Positions 52,287 through 61,500 of a stretch of DNA of 64,000 bases are shown here, piece by piece. The notes beneath the pieces are model-generated. The model was not told the origin of the DNA. It saw only the letters and a program-made list of their open reading frames with translations, and ran no database searches. The DNA comes from Bifidobacterium stellenboschense (GTDB lineage Bacteria; Actinomycetota; Actinomycetes; Actinomycetales; Bifidobacteriaceae). The position numbers and the translations under genes are program-made. Each line of letters begins with the position of its first letter. Position 1 is the stretch's first letter. The stretch lies in contig NZ_JGZP01000016.1 of the NCBI RefSeq assembly GCF_000741785.1, forward strand, positions 62,001 through 126,000, given 5' to 3'.

Positions 52287-53989
52287 TGGCCGTGGAGAAC
52301 GTGACGTTTCCATCGCGCGACGAAATCGTCCAGGAACTGTTCGACGATTTTCTGGACGCCGTGCGCAAGCCGGGTACCGCCCCGGACGATTGGGAGCCCG
52401 AACCCAAACGATCCATCATCGGTCGATATTACGATGATCTGATCAAACGGGGATTCCGCGCGCGAGTGCGGGAACGCTGGAGGGACAGGAATCGCGACGA
52501 CAATCTCGGACTCATCCGATACCTCGCCGGCCGGTTGTACCGTGAATACCGATTCAGCACGGTGATCAATGATCGGTGGGAACTGGTCGAGCCGCTGCTG
52601 CACGTGCGCGCGGGCGGGCGCGATGCGAACGCGATCGGCGCCATGCGGAAGCGTGAGCGCAGCAGGGCGACTCGTGAGGAACTGCGCCGGTTGAGCGAGG
52701 CCAACGCCGACAAGGACGAGCTGAACCTCGGCGATATCACCGATGGGCAGTTGCGTGCTCTGATAGATGCCATGCTGGATCTCAAGTCGGATGAGTCCAG
52801 CGTGCGGGTGATGGAGACCCTGCACGTATACCGGCTGGAACAGGAGCTCCAACTGGATGGCAAGCCGGCCGAGTCGGATGGCGGGCCGGTACTGGGCGGC
52901 GACACGGAAAGTCGGAGAATCAGGAAGGACCTTGAACACGCGTTCGGCGGCGACAGCGGCACATGGCCGAAAAAGACCGCTTCGACGGATCTTGATTTCG
53001 ACAATCGCATCGATGAAGCGATCCGTAAAGAAATGATCAACAAGGCCCGTCAATGGTTCAGCAATTGCGGATGCAATCTCAGCGCCGAGGATGATGGCGA
53101 TCGATATAACGGTTCCATCCGTGTCGTTGATATTCCGGTGAAGCTGGTGAAGCTGTGGTTCGATAATCAGTCGGGGCATCCGAATCCGAGCCCGAATCCG
53201 GATGCCGGGCCGTCCGGTGCGATCGCGGACGCATATCGGTTATACCGTGCGTTTGCGAAGAGCGCCCGCAATGCGCCGGTGAACATTCCTCTCGACCGGC
53301 GCTTGATGGGCGATGGATCCCTGTATCTGCTGAGCCGCGATCAGCTCTATGCGATGGTAATCCGGCGGAATGAGGTAGGCCGGCGGATGGTGGAGTCGAG
53401 CATCGCTGCCGTGGCGAAACGCGTCGACGAGTACAGGAAGGCGATGCGATTGGCTTACAGACGTGTGCGCTCGCGTGTCGTGTTATATGGCATAGGGGAT
53501 GCCATGGCGTATCTGGATGATTGGACTTCCCTTCTCAGGAATCTGACGAGGCAGCGGTATGTGCTTGCGATCGTCTGGGAACCCGATCCATGGGCGAAGT
53601 CGATTCCCGCCAAAGACGAACTCGAACAATGCGGGCGATACATGTCCCACCACATGTTGAGGCAAATGAACGAGAAGTGGGACCTCTTGCAGAAGATGAA
53701 GGAGGCGCTTGAAACGGGGAACAATGATGCGTTCGGACGATACGTGAAGAGCCTCACGAGAGAAGACCGGCGATTGGATTGGGTATCGATCATGGCCTTT
53801 CACCGTTTGATCGAGGTATATCTCCGGACTCCGAAGGACGAGAACGATATGGGCGAGATAATCAGATCGTATCGGAATCGGCCCCCGGCCCGCGGCGTCG
53901 TCAACGGCTATAGGAGAATAAACGGTGAGCCTCCGAAAGGCCGCCCCGAACGGTACCAGTGGTTCTTCGAGGAAGCCGAGTGGGATTGA
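52286..53989 (+). CDS. Unknown helical basic protein, second of the two-gene operon
   Basis: 567 residues, ATG 52286 with GGAGG ten bases upstream. Highly charged and Arg-rich (KRGFRARVRERWRDRNRDDN; MRKRERSRATREELRRL), predicted mostly helical, with no membrane segments. The central part contains NKARQWFSNCGCNLS and LDRRLMGDGSLYLLSRDQLY. No family recognised. Pairing of an acidic with a basic protein in one coupled operon suggests a complex. It ends before the second near-palindrome at 54108. Confidence 0.75.
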   Translation: MAVENVTFPSRDEIVQELFDDFLDAVRKPGTAPDDWEPEPKRSIIGRYYDDLIKRGFRARVRERWRDRNRDDNLGLIRYLAGRLYREYRFSTVINDRWELVEPLLHVRAGGRDANAIGAMRKRERSRATREELRRLSEANADKDELNLGDITDGQLRALIDAMLDLKSDESSVRVMETLHVYRLEQELQLDGKPAESDGGPVLGGDTESRRIRKDLEHAFGGDSGTWPKKTASTDLDFDNRIDEAIRKEMINKARQWFSNCGCNLSAEDDGDRYNGSIRVVDIPVKLVKLWFDNQSGHPNPSPNPDAGPSGAIADAYRLYRAFAKSARNAPVNIPLDRRLMGDGSLYLLSRDQLYAMVIRRNEVGRRMVESSIAAVAKRVDEYRKAMRLAYRRVRSRVVLYGIGDAMAYLDDWTSLLRNLTRQRYVLAIVWEPDPWAKSIPAKDELEQCGRYMSHHMLRQMNEKWDLLQKMKEALETGNNDAFGRYVKSLTREDRRLDWVSIMAFHRLIEVYLRTPKDENDMGEIIRSYRNRPPARGVVNGYRRINGEPPKGRPERYQWFFEEAEWD

Positions 53990-54107
53990 TAGTCCTTCGG
54001 AGAGTCCTTCGAGAGCCTTTCGCGAGGCGGATCGATGGGCGACGCTGTTCGGCGCGAGCCTATGCCGATGAGCCTATGCCGATGGCCGATGACGAACATA
54101 TGCGCAT

Positions 54108-54120
54108 CATAATAATTACG
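54108..54120. promoter_or_regulatory. AT-rich near-palindrome, site 2 of the 50-57 kb island
   Basis: CATAATAATTACG differs at one of 13 positions from the complement of site 1. It lies 57 bp before the ATG at 54178. Confidence 0.6.
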
Positions 54121-54177
54121 AGCTAAAGCCGCCTCCCGTTATACGCTCATGGTCATCGACGACGAAAGGACGGGGCC

Positions 54178-55149
54178 ATGAACACGAACACCGAAGCCAG
54201 ACGAAAGCGCATCCTGATGAAGCGCATACCGCTGGAGGAACGTCTGGCGGCCGCCGGACGGCTGGGGCTCTCGCCCGCCAACGCGGCCTGCATCATCCTC
54301 GATGTGGCCGCCATGCCGCTCGACGACTACTTCGCCGACATCAAGACCCTCGACAACGGATATCTGGAATTCCTCAGGCGACTGCGCGCCATCGATGGTG
54401 CCATATGCGACAAGGCGGGATTCACGAGCGACCAGGTCGACGGTTCCACCACCGTGGCCCGTATGGCGGTCATGCTGCGTGGCCTGCTCGACGCATGCCC
54501 CATGTCGCTGCGCCAGCACTCCCACGAGGAGTGCGACTTGTCCGACGGCATCATGTTGGCGGTCGAATGGTTCTCGGTGCCGCTGGAGCGCGCGTTCGAG
54601 GAGTTCGACCAGAACGGCTACGAGAAAATGCCCGAGGACTTCGAAGGGGATTACGGTGAACCGTTCGGGGCCTTGGGCGCCGCGGACGCGCATCCCAAGA
54701 GCTACGCCGCTACCGGTGTGATTGACGCGTCCGCCGCGCCGAGACCCGCCGCGTCGGAACCTGCCGCCGAACGGATTCCTCTGGAGCGTCGATTGAGCGA
54801 CGCCCGGTGCCGATCGCACGGCGACGTCGTGGCCTATGGCCTGGGATCCCAGATATTCCGCTGCGCCCACGATGTCACCATGAGCAACCTGATGGCCGGA
54901 TACCAGTTGCTGGTCGGCGTCGATGCGGCGCCGTCGGGCCCCGTGGCGAACGCCATGTTCGTGCTGGGACTGGATTCCGACACCGTACCCGGCTGCGCGC
55001 TGTCCGAACAGACGCTCGCCTCCGACCCCAACAGTTGTTCCTCGATGGGGACGCCGGATCTGAGCGACTACATGGACCATGACCGCGATTTGCATGTGGT
55101 CGCATTCGTCCGTCCGATGGCGGCGCTCGCCGATTGCGGATGGTCGTGA
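54178..55149 (+). CDS. Unknown protein with internal IPLEERL repeat
   Basis: 323 residues, ATG 54178 with AAAGGA seven to eight bases upstream. The opening IPLEERLAAAGRLG is echoed near residue 200 by IPLERRLSDARCRSHG, suggesting two related halves. An Ala/Pro hinge (DASAAPRPAASEPAAE) separates them. No membrane segment, signal peptide or recognised family. It is preceded by near-palindrome site 2 and followed by site 3. Confidence 0.75.
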   Translation: MNTNTEARRKRILMKRIPLEERLAAAGRLGLSPANAACIILDVAAMPLDDYFADIKTLDNGYLEFLRRLRAIDGAICDKAGFTSDQVDGSTTVARMAVMLRGLLDACPMSLRQHSHEECDLSDGIMLAVEWFSVPLERAFEEFDQNGYEKMPEDFEGDYGEPFGALGAADAHPKSYAATGVIDASAAPRPAASEPAAERIPLERRLSDARCRSHGDVVAYGLGSQIFRCAHDVTMSNLMAGYQLLVGVDAAPSGPVANAMFVLGLDSDTVPGCALSEQTLASDPNSCSSMGTPDLSDYMDHDRDLHVVAFVRPMAALADCGWS

Positions 55150-55178
55150 CCGGCGGCGAACCATACGGTCATTTGGCT

Positions 55179-55191
55179 CATAATTATTACG
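55179..55191. promoter_or_regulatory. AT-rich near-palindrome, site 3 of the 50-57 kb island
   Basis: CATAATTATTACG followed by AACG, the same ATTACGAACG extension as the complement of site 1. About 100 bp before the ATG at 55292. Confidence 0.6.
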
Positions 55192-55291
55192 AACGATTGA
55201 ATATGCGGTGCATAGGATAAAGGCCATCACAACAGAACAGAGAAGAAAGAAACAGCCGGAACGACCGGCACACACAGGAAAGGATGCACCG

Positions 55292-55510
55292 ATGAACAAC
55301 CAGCACGACATGAAGAACGACGAACGCGATAAGAAGGGCGGCAAGCCCGTCGCGAAGACGCCGGCCCCGCGTCCCGCGAAGGCGCCGGCCCCGCGGAAGG
55401 GCTGCTCGCCCCGCACCGTCTATTTCGGCGGCGGTCTGGTCAACGACCTGCAGGAGTTCCCCGAGGACGTGTGGGCCGACCCGGCCGACCCGATGTTCGA
55501 CTGGTGCTGA
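55292..55510 (+). CDS. Small unknown protein before the VirD4-like gene
   Basis: 72 residues, ATG 55292 with AGGAAAGGA upstream. A Lys/Pro/Ala-rich disordered half (VAKTPAPRPAKAPAPRKG) is followed by a compact acidic end (FPEDVWADPADPMFDWC). The stop lies 63 bp before the VirD4-like start, so the two are probably co-transcribed; it could be an adaptor for the ATPase. No family recognised. Confidence 0.65.
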   Translation: MNNQHDMKNDERDKKGGKPVAKTPAPRPAKAPAPRKGCSPRTVYFGGGLVNDLQEFPEDVWADPADPMFDWC

Positions 55511-55573
55511 TCGCCGATGGACGTGACGGCGGCGGACGGAGATGAAGAAGACGGAAAGGAAGGAACAACGAAC

Positions 55574-56992
55574 ATGAGCGGTACCACCGCCAACAACATC
55601 AAGGTCAGGACGACCGGGAATCTGGGCGCGCGCATTCTCGCGGCGGGGCACTTCGTCGCCAACGACACCCATGCCTCCCACCTCAACAACAACGACCTCA
55701 TCATCGGCCCGTCCGGCGCCGGCAAGACCCGCGGGTACGTCAAGCCCAACCTGCTGCAGTGCTCGGGCTCCTTCATCGTTACCGACACCAAAGGCAATCT
55801 GGTGCGTGAGATCGGCCCCGTGCTCGCCGCGCACGGCTACAAGGTGGCGTGCGTGGACTTCACCGATGCCGCCGGCTGGGGGACCAGCCCCGTGCTCGGA
55901 GTCCCGCATGCGACCACGCTCGGCTACAATCCGCTTGACTTCATCCGCACGCATGGCGAACGCTTCAGCGAACAGGACGTGTTGACCGTCGCGAGTGCGC
56001 TCAGCCCGGTCGAGGCCCGCATCAACGACCCCTTCTGGGATCAGGCCGGCGCCATGTACCTGTCCGCTTTCATCGCGTACGTCATGGACTACCTGCCCCG
56101 CGACGAGCGCACGCTCTCCTCGGTGGTGCGTATGGCCAACATGATGGGCGAGACCGTCATCGAAACGTTGATGGATGAGGCGACCGCCATCGACCCCAAC
56201 GGGATGACCGCGAGGCGCTGGCGTTCCATCAAGGCCCTGCAGCAGTCCGAGAAGACGAACAGCAGCATTCGGGGCATTCTGGAATCCAAGCTCGCGCCGT
56301 TGTCCTTCGACGGCGCCGACCGGTTGTTCTCCCGTCCCGACCGCATCGACTTCGTCGATCTCGCCAGCGACCGATGGGCCCTGTTCGTCAACGTCTCCGA
56401 CACCGATCGTTCCATGGACCGCATGGTCAACCTGTTCTACACGCAGGCGCTGCAGCAGCTGTGCCGCTTCGCCGATGCGTGCGGAGGCAGCCACCTGCCG
56501 GTCCCGGTGCGACTGTTCCTCGACGATTTCGCGACGAATTGCCGAATCCCCGATTTCGACAAGGTGATCGCGGTGATCCGTTCGCGCGGAATCTCCGTCA
56601 GCGTGATGCTCCAGTCGCTCACCCAGCTGGAAAGCATGTACGGTGCGGCGACCGCCGACAGCATCGCCAACAACTGCGACCACTGGCTGTATCTGGGAGG
56701 GCAGGACGTGAGCACCGCGCAGCGGATCAGCTCCAAAGCGAACCGCGGACTCGCCGACATCATGCAGATGCCGCTCGGCAGAGCGTATCTGTTCGAGCGT
56801 GGGCGCAAGGCGCAACTGGTCCGTCCCTACGACCTGACCGAACACCCGCTGTTTGCGGAGACGGCCGAGGGGCGAAGCCTGAACGCCGCGGCGCGCCGTG
56901 TCGTCGCCGCGGCCGAACGCATCGTCGAGGGCGGTGGTGACGGAGGCCCGGAGGAACACGGCGACGACGGCCGCGGCGAACCGTTGTTCTGA
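55574..56992 (+). CDS. VirD4/TraG-like coupling ATPase lacking membrane segments
   Basis: 472 residues, ATG 55574 with AAGGAAGGA upstream. Walker A G45-PSGAGK-T52, the TKGNLVREIGP motif, and Walker B LFLDD (D317, D318) followed by IPDFDKVIAVIRSRGISVSVMLQSLTQLESMYG, the signature of type IV secretion coupling proteins. These hexamers feed DNA or protein to a conjugation pore. Here the usual N-terminal membrane helices are missing and no relaxase, VirB4 or integrase is in view, so it is an orphan soluble member: a decayed mobile element or a repurposed motor. Confidence 0.9.
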   Translation: MSGTTANNIKVRTTGNLGARILAAGHFVANDTHASHLNNNDLIIGPSGAGKTRGYVKPNLLQCSGSFIVTDTKGNLVREIGPVLAAHGYKVACVDFTDAAGWGTSPVLGVPHATTLGYNPLDFIRTHGERFSEQDVLTVASALSPVEARINDPFWDQAGAMYLSAFIAYVMDYLPRDERTLSSVVRMANMMGETVIETLMDEATAIDPNGMTARRWRSIKALQQSEKTNSSIRGILESKLAPLSFDGADRLFSRPDRIDFVDLASDRWALFVNVSDTDRSMDRMVNLFYTQALQQLCRFADACGGSHLPVPVRLFLDDFATNCRIPDFDKVIAVIRSRGISVSVMLQSLTQLESMYGAATADSIANNCDHWLYLGGQDVSTAQRISSKANRGLADIMQMPLGRAYLFERGRKAQLVRPYDLTEHPLFAETAEGRSLNAAARRVVAAAERIVEGGGDGGPEEHGDDGRGEPLF

Positions 56993-57390
56993 CGCGCTTC
57001 CAGCTCATCCAGCGACTCCAGCAGCACGGTGAGCGCGCGTTTGACGCCCGGCCCGCCCGCCTGCGAGACGTATTCGAGCAGCGCCGCATCCGCCTTCGGA
57101 TTCGCGACCAGCCATCGTCGCAGTTCCGGCGCGACACGCGCGATATGCCACAGCACGTCCGCGTCGGTCGTCGGATCGGCGGCCACCTGCGGCGTCAATT
57201 CCAGCGGCGGCGCGGGCGGTTCCAGCGCGGCGGCGCGTGCCGCGTCCGCGCCGACCGCCGCGCTCGCCAGCCGGTCGAGCCGGTCGACGCGGTTGAGCGC
57301 GCGCATGCGCCGCGACGGATGCGACGCGCGTGCGCGGCGTCGTCTCGCGCGCCGCGTATCGCCGTCGCGCGGCAGTCGCGCGCGGCTCAC
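56827..57390 (-). CDS. Leucine-rich-repeat-variant protein, 3' end probably replaced
   Basis: GTG start at 57390, 187 residues. Residues about 65-130 (PQVAADPTTDADVLWHIARV, APELRRWLVANPKADAALLE, YVSQAGGPGVKRALTVLLES) are LRV-type helical repeats. The last 50 residues are a Ser/Pro/Arg stretch read antisense to the end of the VirD4-like gene and do not look like real protein. The true C-terminus was probably lost at a junction near 56993. The start overlaps the AbiEi-like stop (GTGA), implying coupled translation. Confidence 0.65.
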   Translation of the reverse strand: MSRARLPRDGDTRRARRRRARASHPSRRMRALNRVDRLDRLASAAVGADAARAAALEPPAPPLELTPQVAADPTTDADVLWHIARVAPELRRWLVANPKADAALLEYVSQAGGPGVKRALTVLLESLDELEARQNNGSPRPSSPCSSGPPSPPPSTMRSAAATTRRAAAFRLRPSAVSANSGCSVRS

Positions 57391-58316
57391 GGCGCGACTC
57401 CGACGCGACGGCGGTCATCGACGCGACGACTGTCGCCGTGACGACGGTCGATGCGACGACTATCGACATGCCGGTGATCGTAGGAGCGACGCACGCCGGA
57501 GAGACACGCGCGGGTGCGCGGCATCGTCGACATGCACGGATTCTCGTCGAGGATCGTGGCGCAGTCGTCGGGCGTGAAATCGTAGGCGTCCATGAGGTCG
57601 ACGATTCGTTCCGTGTAGTCGTTCGGGTGCGCGGCGGTGGCATGCAGCGAGGCGACGTCGCACGCGGTGCGCGTCGGATCGGTGACGCGCAGATTGCCGA
57701 TCGTGACGAGATGACGCGGCGTGACCTTACGCGTGAACGCGCGGACCCGATGACCGAAATGCCGCATGCGGAAATGCGACCGGGACAGCACGTCGAGCGT
57801 GCGCGGGAACTCGCCGCCCATCCACACCCACATGGCGGTGAGCGCGCACGCCGCCGTGGAATGGGGAATGATGCGGTGCACGATCGAGGCGCGGCCGTAT
57901 AGGGTGGCCGCATGCTCCGACCAGTAGCCGCTCTCCATGTCGTCCAATGTGGTGATCGTGCCTTCGGCGGCAAGCCGGCCGAGACTCATCGGGCCGGGCA
58001 GGTCGCGTTCACGCAGGATCGTCGGCACGAGCGGCGTCGTGCGCAGCCTGGGCGGCGGCTTGGGCGGTGTGGGTACGGGTGGTTCGGGTGATGCGGGTGG
58101 TGCGGGTGCGGGTGCGGGTGATAGTGGGGATGGTGGAGGCGGTTCAGTGCCCGCGGCGGTGGCATACACCGTCGTTCGGGTGTCGGCTGGAGTGGTGTCG
58201 GCTGGAGCGGTGGTGGCTGGAGCGGTGTCGGTCGTGCCGGCGATGGTGTGGTCGGGCGGGGCGGTGCCCGCGGGGAGGAGTGCTGTCGTGTTCGTCGTTG
58301 AAGGTTCCATGACCAC
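57387..58316 (-). CDS. AbiEi-like antitoxin-domain protein
   Basis: 309 residues. After a long Pro/Thr/Ala-rich N-terminus (1-95), residues about 100-260 resemble AbiEi/AbiEi_4-type proteins: HAATLYGRASIVHRIIPHSTAA, RTLDVLSRSHFRMRHFGHRV, RVTDPTRTACDVASLHATA and YDFTPDDCATILDE. Such domains often precede a DUF559 nuclease or act as type IV antitoxins, but no toxin partner is visible. The C-terminus is an Arg/Asp/His repeat (HVDSRRIDRRHGDSRR) encoded by microsatellite-like DNA. The start is weakly supported. Confidence 0.65.
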   Translation of the reverse strand: MVMEPSTTNTTALLPAGTAPPDHTIAGTTDTAPATTAPADTTPADTRTTVYATAAGTEPPPPSPLSPAPAPAPPASPEPPVPTPPKPPPRLRTTPLVPTILRERDLPGPMSLGRLAAEGTITTLDDMESGYWSEHAATLYGRASIVHRIIPHSTAACALTAMWVWMGGEFPRTLDVLSRSHFRMRHFGHRVRAFTRKVTPRHLVTIGNLRVTDPTRTACDVASLHATAAHPNDYTERIVDLMDAYDFTPDDCATILDENPCMSTMPRTRACLSGVRRSYDHRHVDSRRIDRRHGDSRRVDDRRRVGVAP

Positions 58317-58491
58317 ACCGTAGGGCGTACGCGTCGTGCGCGCCAGCCGGGAGAGCTACCGGAGGGCCACGGTGGATAATCCGGTGGACAGCCGCGCGGT
58401 TATCCACCGGCCGTGGGTCGTCCGGCTGGGATGCGTAGCGGTTCCTCCCGCTGCGGCGTGGCGGGTGGTGATGACGCGTGCTGCATCCGTG

Positions 58492-58540
58492 TTCCTCCCG
58501 CTGGCGGGAGGTGGCGTGCGGAGCACGTCGGAGGGTGGTC
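58492..58540. repeat. REP-like palindrome
   Basis: CTCCCGCTGGCGGGAG then GCGTGCGGAGCACGTCGGAG in minus orientation, immediately before the metG promoter. Confidence 0.75.
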
Positions 58541-58562
58541 CCGGCGTGTCCCCGGCGCGCCG

Positions 58563-58568
58563 GATAAT
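58563..58568 (+). promoter_or_regulatory. Leaderless promoter -10 box for metG
   Basis: GATAAT ends eight bases before the ATG at 58577; no ribosome site. Confidence 0.65.
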
Positions 58569-58576
58569 TCGGTCTT

Positions 58577-60454
58577 ATGAGTCATATTCTGGTGAATGTT
58601 GCATGGCCGTACGCGAACGGCCCCCGCCATATCGGCCACGTGGCCGGTTTCGGCGTCCCCTCCGACGTGTACGCCCGCTACGAACGCATGAAGGGCAACG
58701 ACGTGCTGATGGTCTCCGGCACCGACGAGCACGGCACCCCGATCCTCGTCGAGGCGGAGAAGGAGGGCCTGACCGCGCAGGAGCTCGCGAACCGCTACAA
58801 CCGCGTGATCGCCAAGGATCTGTGCGACCTGGGTCTGAGCTACGACCTGTTCACGCGCACCACCACCGGCAACCACGAGCACGTGGTGCAGGAGATGTTC
58901 ACGCAGTGCCTGAAGAACGGCTACATCTACAAGGGCACGCAGCGGGTGGCGATCTCCCCGTCCACCGGCCGCACCCTGCCGGACCGCTACATCGAAGGCG
59001 AGTGCCCGATCTGCCACACCGAGGGCGCGCGCGGCGACCAGTGCGACGCCTGCGGCAACGAGCTCGATCCGGACGAGCTCATCAACCCCGTCTCCAAGAT
59101 CAACGGCGAGACGCCGCGCTTCGAGGAGACCGAACACTATTTCCTCGACCTGCCGGCGCTCGCCGAGGCGAACCTCGCCTGGCTGAACACCCGTGAAGGC
59201 TGGCGCACCAACGTCATCAACTTCTCCAAGGGCCTGTTCAAGGAGGTCAAGCCGCGCGCCATCACCCGCGACATCGATTGGGGCATCCCGGTGCCGGTGA
59301 AGGGCTGGATCGACAACCCGAACAAGAAGCTGTACGTGTGGTTCGACGCCGTAATCGGCTACCTGTCCGCCTCGATCGAGTGGGCGCGCCGCCAGGGCGA
59401 CCCGGAGCTGTGGCGCCAGTGGTGGAATGACCCGTCCTGCCCGGCCTACTACTTCATGGGCAAGGACAACATCACGTTCCACTCCCAGATCTGGCCCTCC
59501 GAGATGCTCGCCTACAACGGCCAGGGCTCCAAGGGCGGCGAGACCGGCAAGCTCGGCCCGCTGAACATGCCCGAGCAGGTCGTCGCCTCCGAGTTCATGA
59601 CGATGGAAGGCAAGAAGTTCTCCTCCTCGCGCGGCATCGTCATCTACGTCAAGGACATCCTCTCCCGTTACCCGGTGGACGCGGTGCGCTACTACATCTC
59701 GATCGCCGGCCCGGAGAGCTCCGACTCCGACTTCACGTGGGCCGAGTTCGTGCGCCACAACAACGAGGAGCTCGCCTCCTCGTGGGGCAACCTGGTCAAC
59801 CGCGTCGCCAACCTCATCGCCAAGAACTTCGGCGAGATCCCCGCGCTCGACGAGGATTCGATGACCGACGAGGACCGCGCCCTGCTCGACGAGACGCGCG
59901 GCGCGTTCGCCACGGTCGGCGGCTTCATCGAGAACCACCACCAGAAGGCGGGCCTCATCGAGGCGATGCGCGTGGTCGGCGACATCAACAAGTACATCTC
60001 CGCGACCGAGCCGTGGAAGATCAAGGACGACGAAAAGCGTCTCGGCACCGTGCTGCACGTGGCCGCGCAGGCCGTCTCCGACGCGAACCACCTGCTCGCC
60101 CCGTTCCTGCCGCACGCTTCGCAGAAGGTGTGGGAGGCTCTGGGCGGCAAGGGCGTGTTCTCGCCGCTGCCGCGCCTCGAAGAAGTCGAGGATCTCGACA
60201 AGCCGGGCTTCAACTACCCGATCATCACCGGCGACTACAAGCTCGGCGAGACCGTGCACCCGTGGGAGAGCGAGCCGATCGAGGTGGGCGCTCCCGTCGC
60301 CAAGCCGACGCCGATCTTCGCGAAGATCCCGAAGGAGGCCGTCGAGGAGGAGCTCGCCCGCTTCGACGAGGCGCTCGCCGCCCGTCGCGCCGCCGAGGCC
60401 GAGCGCCTCGCCGCCGAAAAGGCCAAGCTCGCCGCCGAGGAGAAGGCGGAGTAA
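58577..60454 (+). CDS. metG: Methionyl-tRNA synthetase
   Basis: 625 residues. Class I synthetase: the HIGH motif in [24 protein letters not shown], a zinc knuckle with CPICH and [20 protein letters not shown], and the KMSKS-equivalent [12 protein letters not shown]. The C-terminal region has the anticodon-binding helices and ends in an Ala/Glu-rich helix ([20 protein letters not shown]), without the dimerising OB domain. It charges tRNA-Met. Transcribed alone as a leaderless mRNA. Confidence 0.97.
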   Translation: MSHILVNVAWPYANGPRHIGHVAGFGVPSDVYARYERMKGNDVLMVSGTDEHGTPILVEAEKEGLTAQELANRYNRVIAKDLCDLGLSYDLFTRTTTGNHEHVVQEMFTQCLKNGYIYKGTQRVAISPSTGRTLPDRYIEGECPICHTEGARGDQCDACGNELDPDELINPVSKINGETPRFEETEHYFLDLPALAEANLAWLNTREGWRTNVINFSKGLFKEVKPRAITRDIDWGIPVPVKGWIDNPNKKLYVWFDAVIGYLSASIEWARRQGDPELWRQWWNDPSCPAYYFMGKDNITFHSQIWPSEMLAYNGQGSKGGETGKLGPLNMPEQVVASEFMTMEGKKFSSSRGIVIYVKDILSRYPVDAVRYYISIAGPESSDSDFTWAEFVRHNNEELASSWGNLVNRVANLIAKNFGEIPALDEDSMTDEDRALLDETRGAFATVGGFIENHHQKAGLIEAMRVVGDINKYISATEPWKIKDDEKRLGTVLHVAAQAVSDANHLLAPFLPHASQKVWEALGGKGVFSPLPRLEEVEDLDKPGFNYPIITGDYKLGETVHPWESEPIEVGAPVAKPTPIFAKIPKEAVEEELARFDEALAARRAAEAERLAAEKAKLAAEEKAE

Positions 60455-60467
60455 GACCGGTTGTCTT

Positions 60468-60915
60468 GCTCCCGCCGGCGGGCGGGTTCGTGCATGCCGT
60501 GAACCTTGTCTTGCTCCCGCTGGCGGGCTGAGCCGTGGAGCAAACGTGGAAGCGTTTGTAGGCGAAGGCGAACGACAGTGAGCAAATATGATGTCGGCCG
60601 AAGGCCGTCCATAATTGCAGGGGCCGGAGGCTGTCCCGCGAAGCGGGACTGAGGGTGGTTGTCCGGTATGTCGGCCGGTGGTCACTCTCACCGGGAACCC
60701 ACCGGGTCCACCCGCCGGGACCACCGCCCGCCGGGAACCCGCCGGGACCACCCCAGTCGGCCTGCGGCCGACAGCCCCCGCCAGCGGGGGCGGATTGGTA
60801 CGCAGCTTCGCGAGGCAGTCGCCGAGGCTTGACATCCCCGCCAGCGGGGCGGATTCCGTCGCTGTCTCGGGGTTGCCTGTGCGGTTGCGACAGACTCCGC
60901 CGGCGGGGGCGGATT
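60468..60915. repeat. REP-like palindrome cluster
   Basis: At least five copies of CCCGCC(A/G)GCGGG-type hairpins, with one GCGAAGCGGGACTGAGGG unit (about 60635-60655) and one CAGTCGGCCTGCGGCCGA unit (about 60755-60775). No gene seen. Confidence 0.8.
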
Positions 60916-60954
60916 GGCGGGGCCGATGCTAAGCGGTTACAAAATCGTTACATA

Positions 60955-61142
60955 GTGCACAGAAGTTTCTCAGGAACGCGCATCATTCCTCCAAGGGATT
61001 GACGGTTAACTTAGTCATGTCAGCGGTTGGGAGTTCCTCCCGAAGTCAATATCACTGGCGAGGTTCTTCCCGGACCCCATAACTGAACCCTTCTTCTCTC
61101 TTCTCTCTCACCCGGCGGCTTCTCCCCGCCGGGTTTCTTTTT
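60955..61142 (+). ncRNA. Candidate small RNA ending at an intrinsic terminator
   Basis: The non-repetitive DNA between the REP cluster and a strong plus-strand terminator has no plus-strand gene. It begins after GTTACAAAATCGTTACATAG, a possible promoter. Its ends are not defined by sequence alone. The minus strand carries two tiny frames with good ribosome sites. Confidence 0.3.
61111..61142 (+). terminator. Intrinsic terminator
   Basis: CCCGGCGG (61111-61118) pairs with CCGCCGGG (61126-61133), followed by TTTCTTTTT. Confidence 0.85.
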
Positions 61143-61298
61143 GCCGCGTCGTCGCGCTCGCGTTCGGTTTCCGTTTCCTTGTTCCCGTCCGGTTCCCGTG
61201 TCCGGAGGGTCCGTTCCCGGTTTCATGTCCGAAGGAGCCGCGTCCGGACCGCGTCCGGACATGCCGACTCCCCGTCGGCCGCCGCCGACCCTTCGTGG

Positions 61299-61409
61299 GC
61301 GTACGTTCGTGACGGTATTAATCGTCTTCATCGTCACGAACGTACACTGACGATTTCTCAGCGTACGTTCGTGACGGCAGCCGGGGAAAATACCGTCGAG
61401 ACCGTACGC
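61299..61409. repeat. GCGTACGTTC double-hairpin element, copy 2
   Basis: GCGTACGTTCGTGACGG pairs with its complement across 30 bases; linker ACTGACGATTTCTCAGC; second hairpin ending CCGTACGC. Inverted relative to the copy at 39267. Confidence 0.8.
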
Positions 61410-61500
61410 GCCGAAATCGGCGCCCTGGGGAACCGATGAACGTATATCATTAACGAGGGATATGCGGCTGATACCGACATACAGCAAGGAGGCACCCATT

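Noticed and set aside
49849-56992. Complete conjugative element
   Set aside because: Only the VirD4-like ATPase is recognisable. No relaxase, VirB4, integrase or att repeats can be seen.
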